Shown here one piece after another: positions 7,344 through 13,152 of a stretch of DNA of 20,135 nucleotides (within the stretch, counting starts at the first letter, position 1; the number at the start of each line of letters is the position of its first letter). The notes beneath the pieces are model-generated. The model saw nothing but the letters and a program-made list of their open reading frames with translations. It was not told the origin of the DNA and searched no databases. The position numbers and the translations under genes were made by a program. The DNA is from JBKPDV01 sp046728075 (GTDB taxonomy: Bacteria > Acidobacteriota > Thermoanaerobaculia > UBA5066 > Gp7-AA6), in assembly GCA_046728075.1 (NCBI GenBank), contig JBKPDV010000184.1, positions 1-20,135 on the forward strand. Direction: 5' to 3'.

Positions 7344-7438
7344 AAAGGCGAAAGGCGAAAGGCGTTGGAACTGACCGCGTAAGCCGATCCGCTTTCTTTC
7401 GGTCCCTCGCCCTTCGCCGTTCGCCCTTCGCCGTTCGC
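7344..7438. repeat. Heptamer inverted-array element (AAAGGCG / CNTTCGC)
   Basis: Three aaaggcg heptamers (7344-7364), a spacer of about 39 bases, then five heptamers (ccctcgc, ccttcgc, cgttcgc, ccttcgc, cgttcgc; 7404-7438). The arms are roughly complementary (GGCGAAA against TTCGCC). The element fills most of the space from the ybaB stop (four bases away) to the recR start (16 bases away). Confidence 0.8.
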
Positions 7439-7442
7439 CTGA

Positions 7443-7739
7443 TCAACGGAGTCCCGGCATCATTCCCCCGAGCATCGACGAGGTTTTCTTCTGCACCGCC
7501 TCGTCGACGCGGCGAGAGGCCTCCCGCGCCGCGGCCAGAACCAGATCCTGCAACGTCTCGATGTCTTCCTTGTCCACGCAGGCGGGATCGATCTTGACCG
7601 AGACAATCTCCTTGGTCCCGGACATCTCGATGGAGACCATGCCCCCACCCGAGGAGGCTTCGATGCGCAAGGCCTCGAGCTCCGCCTGGACCTTCGACTG
7701 CATCGCCTGGGCTTGCTGCATCATCTTCTGGATGTTCAT
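7443..7739 (-). CDS. ybaB: YbaB/EbfC nucleoid-associated protein
   Basis: 98 aa DNA-binding nucleoid protein. The N-terminal helix is rich in Q and M (MNIQKMMQQAQAMQSKVQAELEAL), followed by the core MVSIEMSGTKEIVSVKIDPACVD and the second helix LQDLVLAAAREASRRVDEAV. The C-terminal tail ends MLGGMMPGL. All of these are standard for the family. AAAGGA precedes the ATG. The gene sits between dnaX and recR, its usual place. Its stop is followed after four bases by the AAAGGCG-type element, and its start is preceded by the GTCGGTA-type element. Confidence 0.96.
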   Translation of the reverse strand: MNIQKMMQQAQAMQSKVQAELEALRIEASSGGGMVSIEMSGTKEIVSVKIDPACVDKEDIETLQDLVLAAAREASRRVDEAVQKKTSSMLGGMMPGLR

Positions 7740-7758
7740 GTTTTCCTTTGAGTTGGAA

Positions 7759-7834
7759 GTCGGTAGTCAGTAGTCAGTAGTCGGTAGTCGGTAGGTTCAA
7801 TTGTCTGACTACCGACTATCGACTATCGACTATT
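7759..7834. repeat. Heptamer inverted-array element (GTCGGTA / GACTATC)
   Basis: Five left heptamers (gtcggta, gtcagta, gtcagta, gtcggta, gtcggta; 7759-7793), a 13-base spacer, and four right heptamers (gactacc, gactatc, gactatc, gactatt; 7807-7834). The arms are near-complementary and would form a stem of about 28 base pairs. The dnaX TAG stop (7832-7830) is inside the last right-hand unit, and the other end is 19 bases from the ybaB start. Confidence 0.88.
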
Positions 7835-9473
7835 CCTCCTCCTTCACTTCCGTCAGCTCGCCCCGAAAGAGCTCGAGGGCGGACCTGACCACGGGATCTG
7901 CTTCCACTCGACTGGAGGCGCGCTCCCTCGAGAGAGCCCCCGGATCGACGTCGCGCGCGGCCTGACCCAGGTCGCCATCTGCCGGCGGCCCGGTCTTGAG
8001 CACGATCTTGAGCGGCCGGCCGAACGCTTCGCGGGCGACTTCGGCCAGCATTTTTCGAGTGGCCGGCTCCTCGAGAGCCTCCTTGGCCGCGGCCTTGTCG
8101 ATTCCGAATCTCAGCACGAGCTCGTCGCCGACGACCTCGGTCGACTCCGCGAGACTCGCCTGGGCGGCGGCGATCCTGCGGCGGGACTCGAGCAGAGCGT
8201 GGAAGCGCTGGAGAGTGGCGCGAGAGTCGGAGGTTCGACCTGGCGCAGGCGCGATCTCCCGCTCCGGCTCGACGGGAACGATCGACACGATCCGCGGGCC
8301 CCGGGAATCCGCCCGGGGCGGCTCCGGAAGAGACGTCGGGGACGGTTTCGCGGCAGCCCCGGAAGAAAGGACATCTTCGATCTTCTTCAACCGCGGCAGC
8401 TCCGCCAGCTTCAAGACCAGCATCTGAACGACCAGCGCGCTGTCATCGGCACGCCGCGCCAGCTCCTGAGACTCGACGCAGAGGGAAACCCCGCGCAAGA
8501 GATTCTCGTAGGGCATCGCGCGAGCGAGCGGGTCCAGCCGCTTGTGCTCCGCTTCGGTCATGTCACCCTTGGCGCCGGCCGAGAGCAGAAGGAGGCGCTG
8601 CAGCAAACGCACCAATTCCTTCCCGACGTGGCGGGGGTCCTCCCCGGACTCGAGAAGTCGGTTCAAGGTCGCGATGGCGGCGCCTCGGTCCCCGGAGGCG
8701 ATCGCCGAGTAGAGGGCTTCGAGCAGCTCGGAGTTGACCAGCGCCAGGATCTCCACGCACTCCGCCTCGTTGATCTCGCCACCGGCCGCGAGCGTGGCCA
8801 CTTGATCGAGCAGCGACAGCGCGTCGCGCAAGCTCCCGTCGGCCGCGTTGGAAAGCATCGCGAGCGCCCCCGGCGTGGCGCGGATCCCCTCCTGCTCTGC
8901 GACCTTCGTCAGCTGCTGCGCGATTTCCGGCACACTCAGCGAGCGAAACCGGAACCTCTGGCAGCGGGAGACGATCGTGGGGGGGATTTTGTGCAGCTCG
9001 GTCGAAGCCAGGATGAAGCGGGCGTGGGGGGGCGGCTCTTCGAGCGTCTTCAAGAGCGCGTTGAAGGCCTCGGTCGTGAGCATGTGGACTTCGTCGATGA
9101 TCGCGATCCGGTAGCGGTCGCGTTGCGGCGCATAGCGGACCGTCTCGATCAGCTCGCGGGTGTTCTCGATCTTCCTGTTGGATGCGCCGTCGATTTCGTG
9201 CACGTCCAGGGAATCGCCGCGAGCCAGGATCTCCTTGCAGGAAGCGCACTCTCCGCAGGGCTGGATCGTCGGCCCCTTGTCGCAGTTCAGGGCGCGGGCG
9301 AGCAGGCGCGCCGTGGACGTCTTGCCCACGCCCCTCGGTCCCGTCAGAAGGTATGCCGACGCGACACGTCCATCGCCGATCGCGTTGGCGAGAGTTCGGG
9401 ACACGGCATCCTGCCCGATCAGATCGGAGAAGAAGCGGGGCCGCCACTTGCGGGGAAGGGAGAGAAAGGTCAT
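7830..9473 (-). CDS. dnaX: DNA polymerase III subunits gamma/tau
   Basis: Clamp-loader ATPase of 547 aa. Walker A is GPRGVGKT (45-52). The zinc-binding cysteines are C64, C73, C76 and C79. Walker B/DEVH is at 127-130 and the SRC motif at 169-171. The AAA+ core and lid run to about residue 230, the oligomerisation domain to about 365, and a lower-complexity region rich in P, E and R links to a C-terminal tau-like domain (LVLRFGIDKAAAKEALEE). I see no A-rich slippery site of the E. coli type that would make a short gamma form. The SRP RNA lies just upstream and ybaB-recR downstream. The stop codon is contributed by a heptamer element. Confidence 0.97.
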   Translation of the reverse strand: MTFLSLPRKWRPRFFSDLIGQDAVSRTLANAIGDGRVASAYLLTGPRGVGKTSTARLLARALNCDKGPTIQPCGECASCKEILARGDSLDVHEIDGASNRKIENTRELIETVRYAPQRDRYRIAIIDEVHMLTTEAFNALLKTLEEPPPHARFILASTELHKIPPTIVSRCQRFRFRSLSVPEIAQQLTKVAEQEGIRATPGALAMLSNAADGSLRDALSLLDQVATLAAGGEINEAECVEILALVNSELLEALYSAIASGDRGAAIATLNRLLESGEDPRHVGKELVRLLQRLLLLSAGAKGDMTEAEHKRLDPLARAMPYENLLRGVSLCVESQELARRADDSALVVQMLVLKLAELPRLKKIEDVLSSGAAAKPSPTSLPEPPRADSRGPRIVSIVPVEPEREIAPAPGRTSDSRATLQRFHALLESRRRIAAAQASLAESTEVVGDELVLRFGIDKAAAKEALEEPATRKMLAEVAREAFGRPLKIVLKTGPPADGDLGQAARDVDPGALSRERASSRVEADPVVRSALELFRGELTEVKEEE

Positions 9474-9599
9474 GAAACTCGCATTATTGACGAAGGACTC
9501 TGCGCTCTCAGCCGCGAGAGGACAAATCAGGGACCATTACGGGGAACATTGGCTTCCTTGCGACTTCCGGACGCGGTCGAAACGAAACGGGTCAGAACA

Positions 9600-9732
9600 C
9601 CCGGCGGCCGAAGATGAGTTCAGGTTGGCCTGCGGCGCACGGGGTCGCCCCCTGATCGCTGCTTCCTTCCGGACCTGACGAGGTTCGGAGGCTTCCGTCG
9701 CACAGGGCCCGAACCCATCTTGGGCCGCCGGG
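9600..9732 (-). ncRNA. ffs: Bacterial small signal recognition particle RNA (4.5S)
   Basis: The minus strand carries the conserved Ffh-binding core GGTCCGGAAGGAAGCAGC (9675-9658). The ends pair closely: 9716-9732 with 9600-9616 is complementary over 17 bases with one mismatch, closing a long hairpin of about 133 nt. The RNA joins Ffh to target nascent membrane proteins. Its position upstream of dnaX-ybaB-recR matches the order known from Bacillus and other bacteria. The exact ends are inferred from base pairing. Confidence 0.93.
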
Positions 9733-9738
9733 GGTTTC

Positions 9739-9744
9739 ATTCTA
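9739..9744 (-). promoter_or_regulatory. Probable -10 box of the SRP RNA promoter
   Basis: TAGAAT on the minus strand, seven bases before the predicted 5' end of the SRP RNA. No clear -35 box is seen. The promoter region overlaps the last codons of the upstream membrane-protein gene (stop at 9752-9754). Confidence 0.5.
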
Positions 9745-9751
9745 TCCCCGA

Positions 9752-10108
9752 TTAACGCTGCAGGAGGAGTGGGGCTTTCAGTCCGTCCTGAGCTTCGGTT
9801 TCAGACGTGGGGACGGGGGGATTGGGGATCTCTAAAGCGCCATCTGTCACAAGAGGCTTCTCCTTCTCTTCTCTTCCCCCAGTCCCCCCATCACCCCGTC
9901 CCCCCGTCCGCTGCGTTCCGCCACGGAGAAGCAGAAATAACAGAGCGACTCCGGCCACGAGTCCCGCCCACAAGTCCGTACCGTGCAGCGCCCCCGCGGG
10001 CAGGCGCGGCCACAGTCCATTGTCGGCGGCGAGGCTGAAGAGGAGCGAGAAGAGAGCCAGCGCGGAGAGGCCGATAAGCGCCCGTCGGGCGAGCGACGCC
10101 CGGCTCAT
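9752..10108 (-). CDS. Small two-helix membrane protein in sigma-factor operon
   Basis: 118 aa, overlapping the anti-sigma gene by ATGA (10105-10108), which supports the start and translational coupling. Two hydrophobic helices are visible: about 10-28 (ALIGLSALALFSLLFSLAA) and 46-61 (LWAGLVAGVALLFLLL). From about residue 68 to 101 the sequence is translated from a G-rich octamer element (GGRGDGGTGG, then EIPNPPVP), so the C-terminal half is probably unstructured and of recent origin. I do not recognise a family. As the third gene after an ECF sigma factor and a soluble anti-sigma factor it could be a membrane accessory of that regulatory pair; this is inference. Confidence 0.65.
   Translation of the reverse strand: MSRASLARRALIGLSALALFSLLFSLAADNGLWPRLPAGALHGTDLWAGLVAGVALLFLLLRGGTQRTGGRGDGGTGGREEKEKPLVTDGALEIPNPPVPTSETEAQDGLKAPLLLQR
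9807..9907. repeat. Octamer inverted-array element (G-rich / CCCCCCGT), inside a coding sequence
   Basis: Left octamers gtggggac, ggggggat, tggggatc (9807-9830), a spacer of about 45 bases, then right octamers cccccagt, ccccccat, caccccgt, ccccccgt (9876-9907). Same G-rich family as 1065-1175. Here the whole element lies inside the small membrane-protein gene and is translated. Confidence 0.8.
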
Positions 10109-10383
10109 TCCTTGTCGCGGCCGCGCGAACGGACGAAAGAGACGACGGCCTTGGCGAGGTCGGGCGGGACGTCTCGGGGCTTCAAGAGCTTCAGGGTGCG
10201 GCCGGTCGCCTCATAGGTCGACAGGAATTCGACGCAGGGAGGACACATTTCGATGTGACGACGGAAGGCGTCGCGCTCATCCGCCGGCATCGTGCCCTCT
10301 TCGAACGCCAGGAGGTAATCGAGAATCAGCCTCTGGCAGGTAACGTCGCCGGGGGCGTGGCAGCCCTTATCCTCGTTCTTCAT
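10105..10383 (-). CDS. Zinc-finger anti-sigma factor (soluble)
   Basis: 92 aa. The HxxxCxxC zinc motif of the ZAS family is H43-C47-C50 in HIEMCPPC, with C16 as the likely fourth ligand. There is no membrane helix, so it resembles cytoplasmic anti-sigma factors such as RsrA or ChrR more than membrane-bound ones. It would hold the ECF sigma factor inactive until a redox or other signal. Its ATG overlaps the sigma gene stop (ATGA, 10380-10383) and its stop overlaps the next start, so three genes are coupled. The signal sensed cannot be deduced. Confidence 0.88.
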   Translation of the reverse strand: MKNEDKGCHAPGDVTCQRLILDYLLAFEEGTMPADERDAFRRHIEMCPPCVEFLSTYEATGRTLKLLKPRDVPPDLAKAVVSFVRSRGRDKE

Positions 10384-11006
10384 CCAGCCGCCTTTTCGCG
10401 CCGGGCGGATCCCGCGATCTCGCCGAGCCTCTGACGGACGTAGAGCCGCGCCCGGTGCAGACGCGACTTGAAGGCCGGGATCGAGATCTCCAGGATCTCG
10501 GCGATCTGGTCAGCCGGTATCTCTTCGACGTCGTACATCCAGATCACGTCGCGATACGCGGGAGAGAGCTCGGCGATGAATTCTTCGGCTCTCGAAGCCA
10601 GCTCCCGGGCCGCCGCCTCGTCCTCGACCCCGATACTCCAGTCGCGCAGGTCGACGGATGCCAGGTGCCCGTCGGAGTTGAACCGCGGCAAATAGTCTTC
10701 GATCGCCACAGTCGGAGCGGATGGTCTCTTGCGGGCGCGGCTGTAAGCGCTGTTCAAGGCAACCCGATAAAACCAGGAGAAAAACTTCCGCGACTCATCG
10801 AAGGTTCCGATCTTGCGGTAGAGCTGCAGGAACGTATCCTGTGTGGCTTCCTCCGCGTCCTCGGCGTTGCGCAGAACGCCGAAGGAGAGGGAGTAGACCC
10901 GGGCGTGATAACGATCGACCATTTGCTCAAAGGCACGCTCGTCTCCCGCCTTAATAGACTGCACCAGCTCCAGGTCAGTCGGTGTCGGTTGCTCTGCCGC
11001 TTCCAT
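10380..11006 (-). CDS. ECF (sigma-70 family, RpoE-like) RNA polymerase sigma factor
   Basis: 208 aa. Region 2 is DERAFEQMVDRYHARVYSLSFGVLRNAEDAEEATQD followed by TFLQLYRKIGTF and FFSWFYRVALNSAYSRARKR (core binding and -10 recognition). A linker with DYLPRFNSDG follows. Region 4 is ELSPAYRDVIWMYDVEEIPADQIAEILEISIPAFKSRLHRARLYVRQRL (-35 recognition). It heads a coupled operon with its zinc anti-sigma factor. The spacer upstream holds an octamer element about 27 bases before the ATG, in the region expected to carry the promoter. No consensus promoter can be assigned. Confidence 0.95.
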   Translation of the reverse strand: MEAAEQPTPTDLELVQSIKAGDERAFEQMVDRYHARVYSLSFGVLRNAEDAEEATQDTFLQLYRKIGTFDESRKFFSWFYRVALNSAYSRARKRPSAPTVAIEDYLPRFNSDGHLASVDLRDWSIGVEDEAAARELASRAEEFIAELSPAYRDVIWMYDVEEIPADQIAEILEISIPAFKSRLHRARLYVRQRLGEIAGSARREKAAG

Positions 11007-11032
11007 GGTGATTTACGCGCTCCGTTGACCGA

Positions 11033-11127
11033 TCGGTTCATCGGTCCATCGGTTCATCGGCTCATTTGCCCCGAACGACTCAGGATATGCCGAAATCACC
11101 CGATGACCCGATCATCCGATCACCCGA
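11033..11127. repeat. Octamer inverted-array element (TCGGTTCA / TCACCCGA)
   Basis: Four left octamers (tcggttca, tcggtcca, tcggttca, tcggctca; 11033-11064), a 31-base spacer, then four right octamers (tcacccga, tgacccga, tcatccga, tcacccga; 11096-11127). TGAACCGA, the complement of the left unit, resembles TGACCCGA on the right. It lies upstream of the ECF sigma gene and upstream of tRNA-Ser, between divergent genes. Confidence 0.85.
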
Positions 11128-11133
11128 TTCTTC

Positions 11134-11154
11134 ACTGGCGGAGAGGAGGGGATT
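11134..11154 (-). repeat. Inverted copy of the tRNA-Ser 3' end
   Basis: These 21 bases are the exact reverse complement of 11399-11419, which spans the end of the T loop, the T-stem 3' strand, the acceptor 3' strand, the discriminator, CCA and two flanking bases of tRNA-Ser. It lies about 245 bases upstream of the intact tRNA gene, on the opposite strand. Confidence 0.85.
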
Positions 11155-11268
11155 AGCGCCGGCGGACCCGGCGCTGTCTACTGCCGCGGGTCTGCCTCCG
11201 GTGGTCGACCCAGCGCCGGCGAACCCGGCGCCGTCTACTGCCGGGGGTCTGCCTCTGGTGGTCGACTC
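11155..11268. repeat. 57-bp tandem direct repeat, two units
   Basis: Unit 1 is 11155-11211 and unit 2 is 11212-11268, identical apart from about five substitutions. Each unit begins with an internal inverted repeat (AGCGCCGG...CCGGCGCT) and ends with GGTGGTCGAC. It starts immediately after the inverted tRNA fragment. The region 11007-11328 otherwise holds no gene that I can support. Confidence 0.85.
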
Positions 11269-11328
11269 CAAACCCCTGGGGATCCTCTCGACTCATCTTT
11301 GAGTCTGTCATATTCTCTGCCGCCCACC

Positions 11329-11417
11329 GGAGAGGTGTCCGAGTGGCTTAAGGAGCACGCTTGGAAAGCGTGTGTACCCAAAAGGTACCAGGGGTTCGAA
11401 TCCCCTCCTCTCCGCCA
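11329..11417 (+). tRNA. tRNA-Ser (anticodon GGA)
   Basis: The acceptor stem GGAGAGG pairs with CCTCTCC (11407-11413), followed by discriminator G and an encoded CCA. The anticodon stem CACGC/GCGTG closes loop TTGGAAA with anticodon GGA at 11363-11365. A long variable arm (GTACCC-AAAA-GGTACC) identifies a class II tRNA, as expected for serine. The T arm is AGGGG-TTCGAAT-CCCCT. It reads UCC/UCU serine codons. Confidence 0.97.
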
Positions 11418-11420
11418 GTT

Positions 11421-11440
11421 CTCCCTCCTCTCCGCCAGTT
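11421..11440 (+). repeat. Tandem copy of the tRNA-Ser 3' end
   Basis: 18 of 20 bases match 11401-11420, the 3' end of tRNA-Ser with CCA and three following bases. It directly abuts the tRNA end. Such duplications can be left by integration at a tRNA 3' end or by replication slippage. Confidence 0.8.
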
Positions 11441-11449
11441 TCGGCCGGA

Positions 11450-11770
11450 TCAACCAGTCTTTTGGTCCTCGGCCAGTTTCCTCAGGGTCTCCCAGGAGTA
11501 GAGGCCGTCGTTGTGGCGGTCGGCCCAGTCGATCTGCAGCGCATAACCTCCAACCCGCCGGTGCGCGACCGGTTTGAAGGAGGCCGGCGTGTAGGGTCGG
11601 TCGGATCCCTTGTACAGATTGCCGAGAATGTCTTTTTCGCCCTTGCACATCGCGCAGGGGCAAGCGCGCCGCAGCTTCTCCAGCGCGATGTAGTCTTCGC
11701 GGCCGTCCTCCCAGACCAGCACGAGCTCGTTGCCGACGAAAAGGATGTCTTTGGGTACCGGAGAGGTCAT
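11450..11770 (-). CDS. DUF971 (gamma-butyrobetaine hydroxylase-like N-terminal domain) protein
   Basis: 106 aa. The single domain has LVLVWEDGREDYIALEKLRRACPCAMCKG, the usual opening of DUF971 with cysteines C37, C39 and C42, and ends GYALQIDWADRHNDGLYSWETLRKL, the typical closing motif (W-D-H-G-YS-W-LR). In other proteins the domain is fused to dioxygenases or found beside iron-sulfur proteins such as Mrp; as a stand-alone protein its role is unsettled, and an iron-sulfur or metal link is plausible. It lies downstream of the permease cassette on the same strand, separated by an AGCTTTC-type element that ends seven bases before its ATG. Confidence 0.88.
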   Translation of the reverse strand: MTSPVPKDILFVGNELVLVWEDGREDYIALEKLRRACPCAMCKGEKDILGNLYKGSDRPYTPASFKPVAHRRVGGYALQIDWADRHNDGLYSWETLRKLAEDQKTG

Positions 11771-11777
11771 GGAGAGA

Positions 11778-11856
11778 AGCTATCAGCTCTCAGCTCACAG
11801 CTATCAGCCATGAGCAGTGATTCGGCGGGCTCGGCTGAAAGCCGCGAGCTGAAAGC
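11778..11856. repeat. Heptamer inverted-array element (AGCTATC / GCTGAAA)
   Basis: Four left heptamers (agctatc, agctctc, agctcac, agctatc; 11778-11805), a 28-base spacer, then gctgaaa, gccgcga, gctgaaa (11834-11854). It fills the space between the permease stop (11859-11857) and the DUF971 start (11770). On the minus strand it reads TGAGCTTTCAGCT, so the permease stop runs directly into the first unit. Confidence 0.85.
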
Positions 11857-13152
11857 TCACTCGTACCGCAGCGCCTCGATCGGGTCCAGGCGCGAGGCTT
11901 TGACCGCTGGATAGATACCAAAGAAGAGGCCAACGGCGCAGGCGACTAGCAGACCCATCCCGATCGACCAGGCTGGAACCGCGGTCGGGAGGGACGGGAC
12001 CAACGTCTTGACCGTCCGCGAGATGAGCACGCCGAGCGCGACGCCGGCGAGCCCACCCAGACTCGTCAGAGTGACCGCCTCCGTGAGGAATTGCCGGACG
12101 ATGTCGCGGCGGAACGCGCCGACCGCCTTGCGGATACCGATCTCCCGGGTGCGCTGCGTCACCGAGACGAGCATGATGTTCATCACGCCCACACCGCCGA
12201 CGACGAGCGAGATCAGAGCGATCAGAATCATGGCGCCCGTCACGCCTCCGGTGATCGCCCGGAACTGACCGATCAGCTGATCCGGCGTGTCGATTTCGAA
12301 ATCGTTCGGCTTGTTGAACGGGACGCGGCGCCGCGCCCGCAGTATGGCTGTCGCCTTTTCGATAACGATATCGACGTCCTCCGGGCGCCTCGGGACCACG
12401 TTGACGCGAACGCCGTCCTGGCGGACCTGGAAGCCGAACTGGTGCTCGAAGGTCTTGTAGGGAAGGACGACCTTGTTGTCGGGGGAATAGCCGAACTGCT
12501 CCCCTTTCTTTTCGAGGATTCCGATCACGCGGTAGCGCAGCCCGTTGACCGTGACCTCTTTGCCGATCGGATCTTCGTTGGGAAAAATCGCCTCGCGGAC
12601 CTCCGAGCCCAGGACGACGCCGAGGGCGCCGTGCTCCACCTCTGCCGGCGTAAAGAAGCGCCCCACACCGATCGTGTAGGCCGTCGCGGCCGGATAGAAC
12701 TCGTCGGTGCCGAGCACATAGGGATTGTTGGCCTCGAGGTTCCCGTTCTTGACGTGGATCTCGGCATCGAAGTAGCCGACCAGAGCGGCAACGGCGCCCG
12801 CCTCCGGGCAGTCCCGTCGGACCGCCGCGACGTCCTCGACGGTGAAGTTGCGCCGCCGACGCTCCTCCTCCGTCATCGGGCCGGGGCCGAAACGATCTCG
12901 AAACTTCTTGAACTCGATGCGGCTCGCTCCAAACGCCTGGAAGTTCCCGATGACGTTGTTGTTGAAGCCCGTCACGATCGCCACCATCGCGATCACCGTG
13001 GCCACGCCCACGACGATGCCCACGATCGTCAAAGCTGACCGAAGCTTGTGCTCGCGCATGGCATTGAAGCCGAAACGGACGTTCTCGGCGAAGCCGCGGC
13101 GCAGGTTAGAGAAAAGAGAGGGACTCGGGACTCGGGACTCGGGACTCGTCAT
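11857..13152 (-). CDS. MacB/FtsX-type ABC transporter permease (type 2), last of cassette
   Basis: 431 aa permease without an ATPase domain. TM1 is about residues 39-62 (LTIVGIVVGVATVIAMVAIVTGF), then a MacB-type periplasmic domain to about 300, and three C-terminal helices including MILIALISLVVGGVGVMNIMLVSV, with the coupling segment TREIGIRKAVGAFRRDI and the terminal PIEALRYE. These are standard for FtsX/MacB permeases. The start ATG overlaps the upstream permease stop (ATGA) and follows GAGG with five-base spacing. Residues 2-12 (TSPESRVPSPS) are translated from a GAGTCCC heptamer array and have no counterpart in the paralogs, which begin near FSHLRRGFGENVRF. It is closest to the permeases at 15722 and 17010. 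Confidence 0.92.
   Translation of the reverse strand: MTSPESRVPSPSLFSNLRRGFAENVRFGFNAMREHKLRSALTIVGIVVGVATVIAMVAIVTGFNNNVIGNFQAFGASRIEFKKFRDRFGPGPMTEEERRRRNFTVEDVAAVRRDCPEAGAVAALVGYFDAEIHVKNGNLEANNPYVLGTDEFYPAATAYTIGVGRFFTPAEVEHGALGVVLGSEVREAIFPNEDPIGKEVTVNGLRYRVIGILEKKGEQFGYSPDNKVVLPYKTFEHQFGFQVRQDGVRVNVVPRRPEDVDIVIEKATAILRARRRVPFNKPNDFEIDTPDQLIGQFRAITGGVTGAMILIALISLVVGGVGVMNIMLVSVTQRTREIGIRKAVGAFRRDIVRQFLTEAVTLTSLGGLAGVALGVLISRTVKTLVPSLPTAVPAWSIGMGLLVACAVGLFFGIYPAVKASRLDPIEALRYE
13120..13147. repeat. Heptamer array (GAGTCCC x4) at a permease-permease junction
   Basis: On the minus strand, four perfect units begin directly after the ATGA overlap of two permease genes and are translated as the N-terminus of the downstream permease. 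Only one arm is present, as at 1847-1874, and the unit has the same sense relative to the gene. Confidence 0.9.

Noticed and set aside
7830..9473. Programmed frameshift in dnaX producing a gamma subunit
   Set aside because: No A-rich slippery heptamer of the known type was found in the coding strand.
8199..9617. Long plus-strand open frame opposite dnaX
   Set aside because: Antisense to dnaX with its Walker and zinc motifs; no recognisable domain.
11033..11127. Tandem short repeats considered as a CRISPR array
   Set aside because: Units are 7-8 bases with no spacers of constant length and no cas genes; the arms are inverted relative to each other.
11066..11302. Plus-strand frame through the octamer element and 57-bp repeats
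   Set aside because: No ribosome binding site, and the product is only translated repeat units; kept as repeats rather than a gene.
11299..11577. Plus-strand open frame across tRNA-Ser
   Set aside because: Overlaps the tRNA and the minus-strand DUF971 gene; the apparent peptide is tRNA sequence translated.
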